Shown: piece after piece, positions 30,806 through 41,649 of the stretch
Position numbering within the stretch: position 1 is the first letter of the stretch
Layout: every line of letters begins with the position of its first letter
Source: Lactarius indigo
Lineage: Eukaryota; Basidiomycota; Agaricomycetes; Russulales; Russulaceae
Assembly (NCBI GenBank): GCA_025766275.1
Contig: JAFKAC010000161.1
Location: 38,892 to 102,891, forward strand
Length of the DNA: 64,000 nt
Reading direction: 5' to 3'
Position numbers and translations under genes: made by a program
Notes under the pieces: model-generated
What the model was told of the DNA's origin: nothing
Databases searched by the model: none
What the model saw: the letters and a program-made list of their open reading frames with translations, nothing else

Positions 30806-32004
30806 TCAGGTCACGTGTGTAAGACCATTGGCGTTGGCGTTGAGTTCGGAGTGTTGGGAGTAAACGGGCTCAAAGGCTCAAAGTCGTGGACCGTACATCG
30901 CTTTGTGGGGAAGGTCGACTCCGAAATTTCGGCGTGCGTGAAATACTGATGAACTGATGTTCTCTTATGCTGCACCTTCACCTCGTGGTTTCCTCTCGTA
31001 ATAAGCACATACAACGCAACGGCGGTTGCAGCGCCTCACAAGAAACCTAATCACCTCCACCCGACCGGCTTCGGTTCTCCCCTCTTACTCACTCTACCGG
31101 GGCCAAAACGGTTTTATGAGGCGGAACCAGGAGCTTCGTGGCACCGCCTGGATCCGGCTGTACCGTGGGTCAGCTAAATTTATCAATCTCTCGTGCCATT
31201 GTTAATGACGTCCTATCATGGGTTCAATTACTGTAATGCCGCAATTTGATGAATAACGTTGGCTCCAGCTAGTGCATTTCTTTAGCAAGCACAAGTTTCA
31301 GGGTGCGCAGGTCCTGGGACGCGCTGATCGAACCTCCCCCAGTATATCTCAAACCTAAACCGCCTTGCTGAGCTAAATACTGGAGTCACATTCCCAAGGG
31401 TACGATCGGCGCCGAGTGAATCCATTCCCTGCGTCCGAATACGGGATTCCGCAATGGGCCCCTTACCTTACCTCCTCGACCTCTCAAGGGCAAATTAGGG
31501 TCTTGTTCTGATACTCAGATAGACACTTTAGGGGCAACACCAGTCACAATCTGGTTCTCTGTAGAATACTCAAGGTTTCTAGCGTCAGAGCTTGAGCGAA
31601 TTATCTGATCTTCACGGGAATCTTTGCCATCGCCCGGCCGGGGCCAGGGAGGTGCCTGAACCACTCCTAAGGTGGATCTTGGCACATCTAATGGCCGCAT
31701 TCTCGATTCTGCCACCCATAGATCAGATCCGGAAGTCTAGATTCGATGGAATGCCCCACTGGACACTTCGTTACTTCTGCCAGCTGTAAACGTGGTCAGC
31801 TCATGTTGCACACGCCTCCGCCGTCCCGCGCCCTCGCGGCCTCACCCACCGCCCACGTAAAAGTGGCAGACTTTCAATCCTCTCTTCTTGCATCAATTCC
31901 CCCGACCCTCTGATCGTTTATCCCTTTCGCCAGAAGGCACCTTCCCCCCTCATCCCTTCTCTCTCAAAGCCACCTCCCGCAGACCTCCCCAGACTCTGCA
32001 CGGC

Positions 32005-34165
32005 ATGTCGTCCAACAACCTCCCCCGTCCCCCTGCCGTTGGCACCCTCATCGACGACGGTAATCTCGAACTCGTAGGCGTCCTGGGTTATGGCGGCTAC
32101 GGCGTTGTTTACCGTGCGGTCGACGTTGGTTCAACTTCCCCTGAATCACCGTCCTACGCAGTCAAGTGTCTCCTTCACACACCGACACGAAATGCTGCCC
32201 GCCAACGACGGCTCCATATGCAAGAGATCACCTTACATCAACTCGCATCCGTCCACCCAAATGTCGTCACACTCCACCGTGTTATCGAGGAGGAAGATTG
32301 CACCTTCATCGTCATGGATTACTGCCCTGATGGTGACCTATTTGGCCAAATCCTACACAAGCGTCGTTATCTCGGCCGCGATGACTTGATCAAACACGTA
32401 TTTCTTCAGCTCCTCGAGGCGGTCGAGTTCTGCCATTCGTCGGGCATCTATCACCGCGATCTCAAGCCGGAGAACGTCCTTTGCCTCAATGGAGGCCTGC
32501 GGCTTGCGATCACGGATTTTGGACTGGCCACCACTGAAAAAGTGAGCGATGAGTTCCGGACCGGCAGCGTGTACCACATGAGTCCTGGTACGTCACATTC
32601 TATTTTTTTTCCCTCTTGTATGTCTTAAAGACGTACTAACGTACTTTCAAGAATGTCAAGGTGGAAGCTTCGCTCCTAGTGGGACGTACTCGCCTCCTTT
32701 CAATGACATTTGGTCCCTCGGCATTATTCTCCTCAACCTCATCACTGGACGTAATCCATGGAAATCAGCGTCATCCTCGGATCCTACGTTCCAAGCGTAC
32801 TTGCAAGACCCCGTGAGCTTCTTGCCCAGTGTTCTTCCCATCTCTGCCGAGGTGAATGAGATCCTTCTGCGAACGCTTGACATCAACTGGCAGAACCGCA
32901 TAAGCCTCCGCGAATTGCGACGGGCGATCAAAGGGGTATCGACGTTCTATGCGGACGATGTTGTGTTCGAAGGCAGCATGGCACGATGCTCTTGGGAGGC
33001 AGGAATCGACATCACCCACGGATCCCAACCCGAAGACGAGGCCTTCGACCTGCCTCAGCAAGAGGACCCGAAGTCCGCCTGGAGTACAGACTCCAGTGCC
33101 GACATGGTCTTTGCTGCACTGTCGCAGGGAGACGACAGCTCGTGGGTACCCTACACGGCGTCAGTGGCAACCTGGGGTGCCGACTCCGACCTGCGTACCG
33201 ACGCGCCGTCTGAGCGTTCATCAAGCTTCCTCACTTACGACGACCAGCGGACACCTTCTTCATCATTCTCGATGTACTCTCCAGCCCTGTCCGGACCTTA
33301 CGTGTCTACACAAGGTGATGAGTCAACCTTCGTCGATAGCACCGAAGAGATCGAACCACAAGCTCTCTCCATTACAACTGCTAGCGCTAGCGAGTTGTAC
33401 GAGGGTAGTATCGTCATGCATTCTGCAGACTCTGCTACGATGCACACTGCGCTTGAGAGCCCCGTGACATACTCGTCTTTCTTCCTCCAAAGCTCCATCT
33501 CCGTCTCAAAACCCTCCTACGCGGCGCCATCCGCATTCGAGGTGGGGATCAGCACCTTCGACGAGGATGAGGAGCGTCTTCGCGATTCTATGAGTTGGAC
33601 ACAGGCCTCGGCCTACGAACAACGCACCCATGCCGAATCCGAAATTGTCGATGTATCATCGATGGACCTTAGCCCCACCGAGCAGGAGCACACGACGATC
33701 GGTCACTCACCCATCGGTGGCAAACAGTGGCAGGATTTTTACACTGTGACTCCGCTACCCCAACCGCAGGTCCAGGGCACCCGGCTTCCTTTTCCACTTG
33801 TCCCCCTCAAATCCTCCCCCGCAACCTCGACGCCCTTTCAGTCCCCTTCCTCTGGGCCAGCCAACGCCCGCACGAAACCACGCTCCTCGAGTTTTTTTAA
33901 TCCCATCAAATTCGCGTTTCCTCCCCGTCACCCCTCTCCGGCGCCGTCGGTGCCCAAACGGCGTTCGGCCCCCGCCTCCGCCAACGTCTTCACACATATC
34001 CCCGGTCCCAACCCCCACAGTAGAAAACCGACTCGCGTCGACTTGGTGCACCAGTCCATCCCAGCGCCGGAGCACTCGCGTGGACGCCGGCGTCATCGTC
34101 AACCACTTCGTTCCGCACGGGACTGGCTCTTTTCGGGTAAATTTTTCGCGGCTGCCGCAGCGTAG
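32005..34165 (+). CDS. Serine/threonine protein kinase of the Ran1/Ksp1/Sks1 type
   Basis: The start at 32005 (MSSNNLPRPPAVGTLID) is preferred over the in-frame Met at 31888 because kinase similarity begins right after it. Catalytic features: glycine loop GYGGYGVVY, the ATP lysine in YAVKCL, HRD in YHRDLKPENVL, DFG in ITDFGLATT, an activation segment ending MSPECQG (across an intron at 32588-32651), and NDIWSLGIILLNLITGRNPW. The domain ends near residue 300. A long serine/threonine/proline-rich, probably disordered tail follows. Relatives in yeasts couple nutrient state to meiosis, invasive growth and autophagy; that role is inference here. The gene is convergent with mitochondrial uS5. Confidence 0.88.
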
Positions 34166-34504
34166 AGCGCTGCGCGTGGATACACCTATTCAACACGATA
34201 TTTATCAATTCGGCTTTCGTCCTCATCTGAATACTCATGTGCAAGCACTCGAGCACCCAACTGTTTATTACACTAGTGTACAACCCTTCTGATCAATCTC
34301 CTTACTACTCTCTGCATTGCATTCACCGTAGAAAACAGACCTCACGGTCATCATCTATGTATTATGTACCCTCATCGTTTTATGGTCTTATGACAAGCAC
34401 GGGAGTGCCTTCTTTCCACGACGTCCAACTAATCACGGCAGGCGGAAGTGAATAAAAGAAATGTGATGCATGCTGCAGGACTATATTAAAAAGATAGGGC
34501 ACGA
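34166..34504. other. Convergent intergenic, kinase / MRPS5
   Basis: About 340 bases of 3' UTR-like AT-richer sequence shared by two convergent genes. No gene was recognised. Confidence 0.5.
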
Positions 34505-35584
34505 TCATTGCGTCCTAAGGTTAATCAACTTCCTGCCCCGTTCACGCTCGATCTCCTGCTTCCCACGCACGCCTGAGCCCTTGTCAAGTTTACGCCCAGG
34601 CCCACCGATGCCGTTACCCATCGCCAGCGGCGCGTTGCCCGCGTGGAGCATGCGGAAGAGCAGCTTTATGACGTTGAGGGGATTGCGCGAGCCCCAGACT
34701 TTGGCGGATATGTCCTTAATGCCCGCGGCCTTGAGGACCTGGTGCACGTTGGGGTTGCAGTGGAGGCCAAAGCCGACGGGACGCGGGCGGAGGATGATGC
34801 GGGTCGCGCCGAGCTTGCTCGACATCTCCGTCCATATCGTGCGGCCCTCGAAACGATCGACGTAGTCCATATTGCGCACGGCCATGGCGAACGCGCGGCC
34901 TGTCGCGCGCGACGGGTCGTCGTGCTTCGCCTCGCCGTACCCGACGAGCCCATTCCCGTTCCCGACAACGACGAGCACTCCCTGCCGGTGGATCTTGCCC
35001 TTCCCCGTCTGCTGCGTCACGCGCCGCCTGATGAGCGGGAAGCGGTGCAACTTTTCGAGCTCGCGCCGGCTGAGCGGTAAAATCGGCGGGTGCTCGTCGT
35101 CCTCTGTTCCCATGACCTCCGCTTCCTCCTCCTCCTCCCCCTCCTTGGCACCCCCGCTTCCATCTTTGGCCTCTGCATCTGCGGCGAACAGAGGAGGGTC
35201 GTTGCGAACGACCACGCGCGACGCGAATGGGGAGAGTTTGGACGGCGGGAACTGTCTCGAGTCAGAGAGGTCGAGGAGGGGATTGGGCGTCGAAATGTCG
35301 GGAAAGGGAAGATGGTGGATGATTTGCGAGGGCGCTCTTATGCGCCTTTTCATGCGCCGACGTGGTGTTGGAGGGATCCCCCCGCTTGTCTGTGCTTGCG
35401 CTGGCACATCGGTTTGGGGTTGAGGAGGTGCGGGTGGGGAGGGAGTGTCAGAGGAGTAGAGACGTAAGAGAACTGTGCGGTTGTGCAGAGTCGACCTAAC
35501 GAACAGACGAGAGCGGGAGGCGGACTGCCTCGTGAGTCTGTTCATCGTCAACGTCTCGGTGACCCAAAAGACGCGACGCGACAA
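34505..35584 (-). CDS. MRPS5: Mitochondrial ribosomal protein uS5m
   Basis: Small-subunit mitochondrial ribosomal protein. The S5 N-terminal RNA-binding domain is seen as RRVTQQTGKGKIHRQGVLVV, GNGNGLVGYGEAKHDD and RNMDYVDRFEGRTIW. The C-terminal S5 domain is seen as IILRPRPVGFGLHCNP, VLKAAGIKDISAKVWGSRNP and LNVIKLLFRMLHAG. The frame is 359 codons in a single exon. The upstream Met gives MSRRVFWVTETLTMNR. The internal Met at 35545 (MNRLTRQSASRSRLFVRS) looks like a better mitochondrial presequence (basic, serine-rich, no acids) and may be the true start. A proline-rich and an acidic linker separate presequence and S5 domain. Confidence 0.93.
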   Translation of the reverse strand: MSRRVFWVTETLTMNRLTRQSASRSRLFVRSTLHNRTVLLRLYSSDTPSPPAPPQPQTDVPAQAQTSGGIPPTPRRRMKRRIRAPSQIIHHLPFPDISTPNPLLDLSDSRQFPPSKLSPFASRVVVRNDPPLFAADAEAKDGSGGAKEGEEEEEAEVMGTEDDEHPPILPLSRRELEKLHRFPLIRRRVTQQTGKGKIHRQGVLVVVGNGNGLVGYGEAKHDDPSRATGRAFAMAVRNMDYVDRFEGRTIWTEMSSKLGATRIILRPRPVGFGLHCNPNVHQVLKAAGIKDISAKVWGSRNPLNVIKLLFRMLHAGNAPLAMGNGIGGPGRKLDKGSGVRGKQEIERERGRKLINLRTQ

Positions 35585-35670
35585 GTCGTAAATTTATGAT
35601 TATTTATTTATTTATTTTCGATGGCTTGTATTTGGTGCGCTCACGCAATTGCTCACACTCAGACAAGATC
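35585..35670. promoter_or_regulatory. Very short divergent promoter, MRPS5 / PITH gene
   Basis: Only 86 bases (126 if MRPS5 starts at 35545) separate divergent start codons. The interval includes an ATTTATTTATTTATT tract. Both promoters must overlap here or lie within leaders. Confidence 0.5.
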
Positions 35671-36520
35671 ATGGACCAAGAACCAAGCTCCAATGCATCT
35701 CAGTTAGTGGGCAGCAATACAGAAAACCTCTTCGCGGTAATAGACAGAGAGAAGTGAGCTTGTCTGTTACACAATCACACTCACCCACAGATTGATGGCG
35801 CTCCGAGGAAGCGTACACGGTTTGAACCTCACCGTTCCAGAGGATGCTAAGGAAACGATAAAGCCGTGGGACGAGCGCGAGTCCACAGAGAAATCCGCGG
35901 ATTCTAACGTCGATGACCAGGTCGGGTGACGGCCCCAGTTGGCAACATACCTATTCTCTTGCTGATATGTTGTGTCGTAGTTGATCATTCACGTCCCATT
36001 CGCCCTGAACGTCCGAATAAAATCTGTACTACTGAAGCTCGGTATGTCTCGCGTCAAATTTAGCCATACGTTGTGACAATTGACTCGCGACTGACAGGTA
36101 GGGGAGACTCGACTCCCCGACGTATGCGCGTATACGCCAATCGCGCAAACATCGTAGACTTTTCGGACGTGGACGACATCCAACCGTCCCTAGATATCTC
36201 TCTGCTAGAAGGAGAGACGGGCGTCACTGAATACCCACTGCGCGCAGCTACCTTTGCAAGTATTAATAGTTTGTCCTTATTCTTTGTGAGTACCCTTTAA
36301 ATACCCCATACTTCTGCCTCCTAATGGGCCCATTACATAGAGTGATTCTGTGGGCGAAGAAAGCACTCGGATATACTACATCGGTTTCAAGGGTGAAACC
36401 AGAACAATACGGAAGGAGGGCACCAACAAGCTCGAGATACCTGCTGCAACAGCCGCTGACGCCCCCCTGGTCGATCAATTGCGAGAGAAAGGAGCTGCCC
36501 AGCAGCCCACAGCGAAGTAG
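35671..36520 (+). CDS. PITH-domain protein (PITHD1 / TXNL1 C-terminal type)
   Basis: The PITH domain binds the proteasome in thioredoxin-like TXNL1 and stands alone in PITHD1; this protein has only the domain. Exons give ENLFAVIDREK, then GSVHGLNLTVPEDAKETIKP with WDERES after it, LIIHVPFALNVRIKSVLLKL, GDSTPRRMRVYANRANIVDF, DIQPSLDISLLEGETGVTEY and TRIYYIGFKGETR. Four short introns (about 50-60 nt) are needed, and each join restores conserved sequence. The length, about 205 residues, matches PITHD1. The gene overlaps no neighbour but ends only 60 bases from the convergent membrane protein gene A. Confidence 0.92.
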
Positions 36521-36580
36521 GGCACTGTATGGTTTTTCCATCAATACGAGTTGAACATACGATAGATAGCGTACGATACG

Positions 36581-38397
36581 TCATACGACACCGGGTCCAA
36601 TCATCTTGTTGGCCTCTAACTCACTCTCGGCGCCGTCCGAATCGTCGCTTACATCGCGTGAATGTAAACCTTGAGACGATATTGTCGTTTGCTCCGCTGC
36701 CCGCAACTGCAAGCTAAGTGGTCGAGTAGATGCAGACGGGACCCTCCTGTTGTCTTGCACGGTGATGGGTATATCGAAAGTTTTCGGCACGCTTGCGTGG
36801 CATGGGTGAGGCGATGGTTTAACGAACTAGGCGGGGACTCACCGCCCGCGATCCCTTACCGCGCTTAGGCCCCTGTACATACGCGTGACGCATATCGTCC
36901 TATAGTTCCCATCGTAGATGAGTGGACAGGCCTCTCATGCAAAGTCGAGCTTCTCACATTGCAAGGACTTATAGGAAGTCGAGTCGTTAGTCTCGCCCCC
37001 ATACTTAACAGGTAGCACTTACGACACGATACCTGAAACATCTTCAGAACTCGAGTCAGTCAGAGAATCAAAATCAGAACTACAAAGTTATTGCGATGAC
37101 CCACCATATTTAATGGTCCTTCACGTTGGGCGGAAATGGTACATGTAGATAAAATATCTCATTTTCAAAAAGGACTTTTTCTCACCATTGAGATTGAGGA
37201 ATAAAATTATCTGTGGGCGATAAGTCCGCAAGCAGGCTCATGACGGCTGCTTCACTCACAAATGGCGGAACCTCGGCAAATGTTGCCACGACTAAACAGA
37301 TCATACACTGCCACGGAGGACACGACGGCGTAGTCAGTTGAATGATAAGTACGAAATGCGTATTGAGGTAGCGACCTGATTGAAGAGGAGACGCCCGAGA
37401 TAGTGGTCCCGCTGACGCAGAAGCCCGATCGTCATGATGAGGAGCAGAAACACTTCAGAGAAAAAGGTCGCCATAATGTTGTCGCGATTCTTCTCGCCGC
37501 CGTCGAAGACGCATGCCCTGAGTTGTTCCGCCCAGGACCCTTTGGCCTGTCAACCTAATGAGAGACGTGGAGAGGGGGGAATATCCACGCTCACTATGAC
37601 GATACCTGTCAAAAAAAATCAAGGCAAGTCTAAGAAGGCTAGGGCGGCAAAGTGGCATGGATGGCCTTACTGCGAATCAAGAAGGCTATGTTCGTCAAAT
37701 ATGCACATAAGCAGGCGCCAAGAATCCATCTATTTCCGCTCCAAATGGCAGATCTGGTCCCGGCGGTTGTCAGTGGCCAGCAACGCATGGAAGAGTGCCC
37801 AGGCGCTCACATCCGAAGGATAAGAAGCAACGAGCGGAGTGAGAACGCGGCGTGCGCGGTGATCTGTCCAAAGTCAAGGACAGACGTTTCTCAATGGGTG
37901 ATGCTGACAAACTGACCAATTCGGAATACACCCAGAGCTACGTGGTGTTAAGCACGCCAGGAATCTGCAAAGACGCCAGATACATACCTGACAGTTCATT
38001 CGTGTTTTCACGCTGAACCCAACGAAGTTAGACACAACGTTCATCAGGGTCAACAGGCGTGTTCCCGAGTAGACCTGTGTCCAGTCGCGTTGAGTTAAAA
38101 ACCTCCGGCTGTACGGCGGTCGGGTACTCACCCATATTGACCACCGATATGGTTGGTTCCCAGTGATAAAGCTCCACTCGAACCAGAGCGTCGAGAAGTA
38201 TTCCCATCTGAGACGATGTGTGAGCGCCCACAACGGCAAGGACCAAGGCTTACATGTATACACCTTGTACGGCAAAAACAAACTTTTCTAACACATCTGT
38301 AAAGGCGATGTCAGCGGGGAAGTTCTGTCCGGGTCCACAAAGAGTCGCACTCACGAAAATCTGCCTCGACGACCGCGGGGTCGTTAAAATTAACCAT
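36581..38397 (-). CDS. Multipass membrane protein, paralogue A (DUF6533-like signature)
   Basis: One of three related genes in this window (also 50.8 and 53.7 kb). Exon 1 reads MVNFNDPAVVEADF. Exon 2 reads LEKFVFAVQGVYM. Exon 3 begins WEYFSTLWFEWSFITG and runs to QPYRWSIW, the family signature. The next exons give GTRLLTLMNVVSNFVGF, then EVFLLLIMTIGLLRQRD and VVATFAEVPPFIILFLNLN. Six or seven hydrophobic spans are likely. The C-terminus (36581-36790) is hydrophilic, starting KTFDIPITVQDNRR. The start and first three joins are firm because they mirror B and C. The middle (37500-37900) and the join to the last exon are uncertain. Function unknown; the fold resembles fungal heptahelical DUF6533 proteins. 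Confidence 0.65.
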
Positions 38398-39072
38398 TGA
38401 ATGGGAAAAAAATATTGGGGGTGGGGTTCCAGAGTACGCTAGATATCTCTCTTCAAGTTCGAGCCGAGCCTAAACTTAACTTTACATAGGGGCGGCAGAA
38501 CTTCCACTAGGCGTGGTATATGCGACGTTTACGGCCGCTGGTCGTATCATCTCGATATCAGACTGATCGTTCCGGCGACCTACAATTTACAACAGTTGCC
38601 CAGTCGACGATGGTCGCAGGAACTGAGCCGCTTGGGAGCCCCCGAGCCCGTTTTGAGGTTCAAGCCACGTACCATCATCAAGCGAGGACACGCTTAGACA
38701 GGGTCAGTGGCCAGAGTCAGACCACGACGAGCAAAGCGTGAAACACACCCCCAGAAATGACAGCATGTGATGCCCGTGCCGAGGACGGTGAGTCAATACG
38801 CGCCCGGGCAAAGAGGTTCTCTCGGAGCAATACTAGATATAGCCATTCTCACGGAGAAAAGGGGACCAATACATAGCTCGCAATTGCACATATGCTCCGC
38901 CGTTCCGCCAACCGGGTCCGAGGAGGGCGCGGCATTCGCAGCGTATCACCTAAATTATAATCCAGTAACTTCATAGGCGAAGAAGCACCTTCAACTCGGT
39001 TGAGACTCCGTGCTCATTCGAATAAATGTACCCTTTCGCACAGACGAACTACAGTACCCCCTTCGAGCCATT
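38398..39072. other. Intergenic upstream of paralogue A
   Basis: About 675 bases: promoter of paralogue A and 3' UTR of ELYS. No coding sequence was recognised. Confidence 0.5.
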
Positions 39073-41378
39073 CTAGCGCTTCTTCCTCGTCGATGATCGA
39101 GTCGCAGTAGCAACCCCAGTCGTCCCCGAGCCTCCGGCCGATGCACGAGTTTTTCTTGTCGCCTTTGGTGCGCTGGTTTTTTGCGGCGAAGGGTCTGGTG
39201 AGGACGAGGCCGCGCTCAAACGCGAGCTACGCCGCGGCTTCACTGGTGCATTATCTTCTTCTCCGTCGACTGAACTAGCACGCGAAGCACGCCTACGCGT
39301 CGATCGCTTAACGGGGGAAACTTCGGGGAGGGGGGGTACATTGTCCTCTTCTCCGCTTGCGACATCGTCGAACCCGCCTGGAACCGACGTCCGTGCGGTC
39401 CGTCGTGATTTTGCGGGTCGCGGCCGTGTGGGTGGGGTCGGTGGGGAATGTGCAAATGAACTTGGCTCCAAGTGAGGTCCCTCACGCTCAACACGAAATG
39501 CCCCTGGTAGCGCAGGCTCGACGGTTTCCCTGGTGTGGGGACTGTGTATAGCACGGGAGCCAATAAACACAGATTCTGAGAATTCTGTCACCGATGAGGG
39601 TTCCGGCGGCTGAATAGGGTTTCGCCGTCGATCTTCGTCGTCGAATCTTGTCTCTGGGGCGAACTGCGGGGCAATACTCCTTTGGGAAGGCGAGTCTTCG
39701 ATACGAGATTCTTCAAGGAGCGGCCCTTGACGGTTATATAGAATAGTCTGGTCGTTAATTGAGTGGGGGGCGTTTCGGCTCGGAGCACTCGAGGGGAAGA
39801 GTGGTGAGGGTCTGTGACTTGTAGATCCTGAGGTGTTTGGGAACGGTTTACCCGCTGGTTGTCCAGACCCGAACAACTTGACCCGCGAGTTTGCCAAGGG
39901 TGAAGGCGCCGCATTTTGCGCATAGGCTGTGCCATTCAAACCGGGTGGTACATAGTTTCCAACACCCGTTGTTGTATTTGTGTGGGCTGAAGGTACCAGC
40001 GGGAGAACGGCTGGCGCGGGGGTGATTTCTTTCGCTGGGCCTGCAGCTACCTTCTGCTGGGTGTGGGTGTTTCTTCCCAACACAAACCTGGGTGCACCAG
40101 ATGTGGTGGAAACGATGCGGGGAGGAAGCGGTATTTCTTCCCAGGACATGCTCAGGTCAGCTGGTGCCTTGGTCTGAGCGGGCTTGGGGGGTGCTTCCGG
40201 TTTACGCTGGGAGATTACCCGCAATCTCTCCTCAATTCCTAGGCGCTCAATAGATGGGAGCGCCGCAATAACATCTTCGATCATTTTTCGGCGTCGATCC
40301 GCCACCTGTGGTGCTTGGGTCCCGCGTTGGGTGCTCGCGTACTGCCGGTCGAGCTTAAGGGCCTCCACGTACTGCCCAGACTGAATAAGTCGCACGCAGA
40401 CGAGGTCCTGGAGTACGGAAATGGAGGATGTAGGGAGAGATATTGGCGGGTCGAGGGCAAAGTCGTGCAAAATGGATTGCTCGAATGTAGAGAGGGGGAA
40501 AGAGATCAGCTGTTTCAGATGTTCAGGACGTGGCTTTGCTACCGTGATTGAGTTCGCGAATATGGGACGTAGTATGAATCGGGCTCACGGGAAAAACACC
40601 AGAACAACACTTTTCTCGCCAGGCGCGTTCTGATTTCGCTTTTGTCCGGGAATGCTCGTTGATATTGCCAAGCGCTGATCAGGCTCTCCTCAGCCAAGGC
40701 CAATATATATGTGTCCATGTCGTCTGGCTCTGTCAACATGGGCTTTGCGGTACGCAAATACTGCAAAAGCAGACGCGTGGGGGCGTCCGACAAGGAGATG
40801 GCTTGTATGATCTTGGAGGTATAATCCCTGTTTAGGCGGACGTCACACAGTAGTGACACAGCTCTCTGCCATGATCCGGAAGGTGCAGTGATTTAGACGT
40901 CACAATATGTGTTGAGGAAGCATGCCACGTACCTCCACATAGATCCCTGAATCGAGGTGCCAGTATGCGTCAGACAGCATGGCGAACTGCGGTGGTATAC
41001 ATCTCTGCTCCTTAAACCCCTCCTCTCTTCCATCCTGATGCCATTTCAGCAGGAAATATATAAGGCAGTCCTTTTTCAACGTGTCATACGTGGACTCCTC
41101 GATGGCGCTAAGAAGGCGACGAAGTGACGAAGGATCTGTGGGAGGCCAAAGACTATCTGGCTGTCGCACACCCCCGGAAGAAAGAAGTATGTCAAAAATA
41201 AGTAGGTCTGACAATTGAGCCCTGCGCGTCTCAATCTCATGAGGTCGAGGTGCGCTCCAAGGAAACCCTTCGGGTGAGAGTTCAAACAAGGACATGAGGT
41301 CGCCCGCAGGCTCAAGTAAATCCTGTTACGGTATTCAGAATACAGTGGTTGTCCAAAGAAGAGACATACCGTATCCAT
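39073..41378 (-). CDS. ELYS-like nucleoporin (Ely5 type)
   Basis: Peripheral nuclear pore component of the Y-complex periphery, related to animal ELYS and fission yeast Ely5. The start MDT is followed by an intron, then DLLEPAGDLMSLFELSPEGF. The ELYS helical domain is seen as LSDLLIFDILLSSGG, STYDTLKKDCLIYFLLKWHQ, IPPQFAMLSDAYWHLDSG, VRLNRDYTSKIIQAISLSD, MDTYILALAEESLISAWQYQ and HLKQLISFPLSTFEQSILHD. The large last exon (from about 40560) ends the domain and continues as a disordered serine/proline-rich tail. The tail ends in basic AT-hook-like blocks (RSTRRRAS, KPRRSSRL, ATRKTRAS, RSSTRKKR) that could contact chromatin, as ELYS does in animals. Four exons, all joins in frame. Confidence 0.88.
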
Positions 41379-41649
41379 ACTATGCACGCTAAGACAAAAG
41401 GGACAGAGCGCGTTTGAACCGAAGCTGGATGCCCTGTTGACGCGCCACGACCCCAGTGCACGTGACAAAACACGCGTCTCGGAAGTCTTTACACCGAAAG
41501 AGATACTTATTGCTTCGTAGAAATGAGCCATCTACAGTACTAATCGAAGGCATAGAATAATCGACCCAACCAACCCGCAACTGCCTCCGCACGTGCCCCG
41601 CTTCGGAAGTTATCAGTAACTGGAACCATTCACCTGTCGGTCGACGTAG

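Larger units (their letters stand above)
30516..32004. promoter_or_regulatory. Divergent intergenic region, KEN-box gene / protein kinase
   Basis: About 1.5 kb between divergent starts. MCB-type ACGCGT elements occur at 30567-30572, 30791-30796 and 30800-30805, and a CACGTG at 30812-30817. The kinase side (31800-32000) is very C/T-rich, typical of a fungal leader. No coding sequence was recognised in between. Confidence 0.5.

Noticed and set aside
31888..32004. Upstream in-frame Met for the kinase
   Set aside because: The 39 extra codons are translated from C/T-rich leader-like DNA. The Met at 32005 directly precedes conserved sequence.
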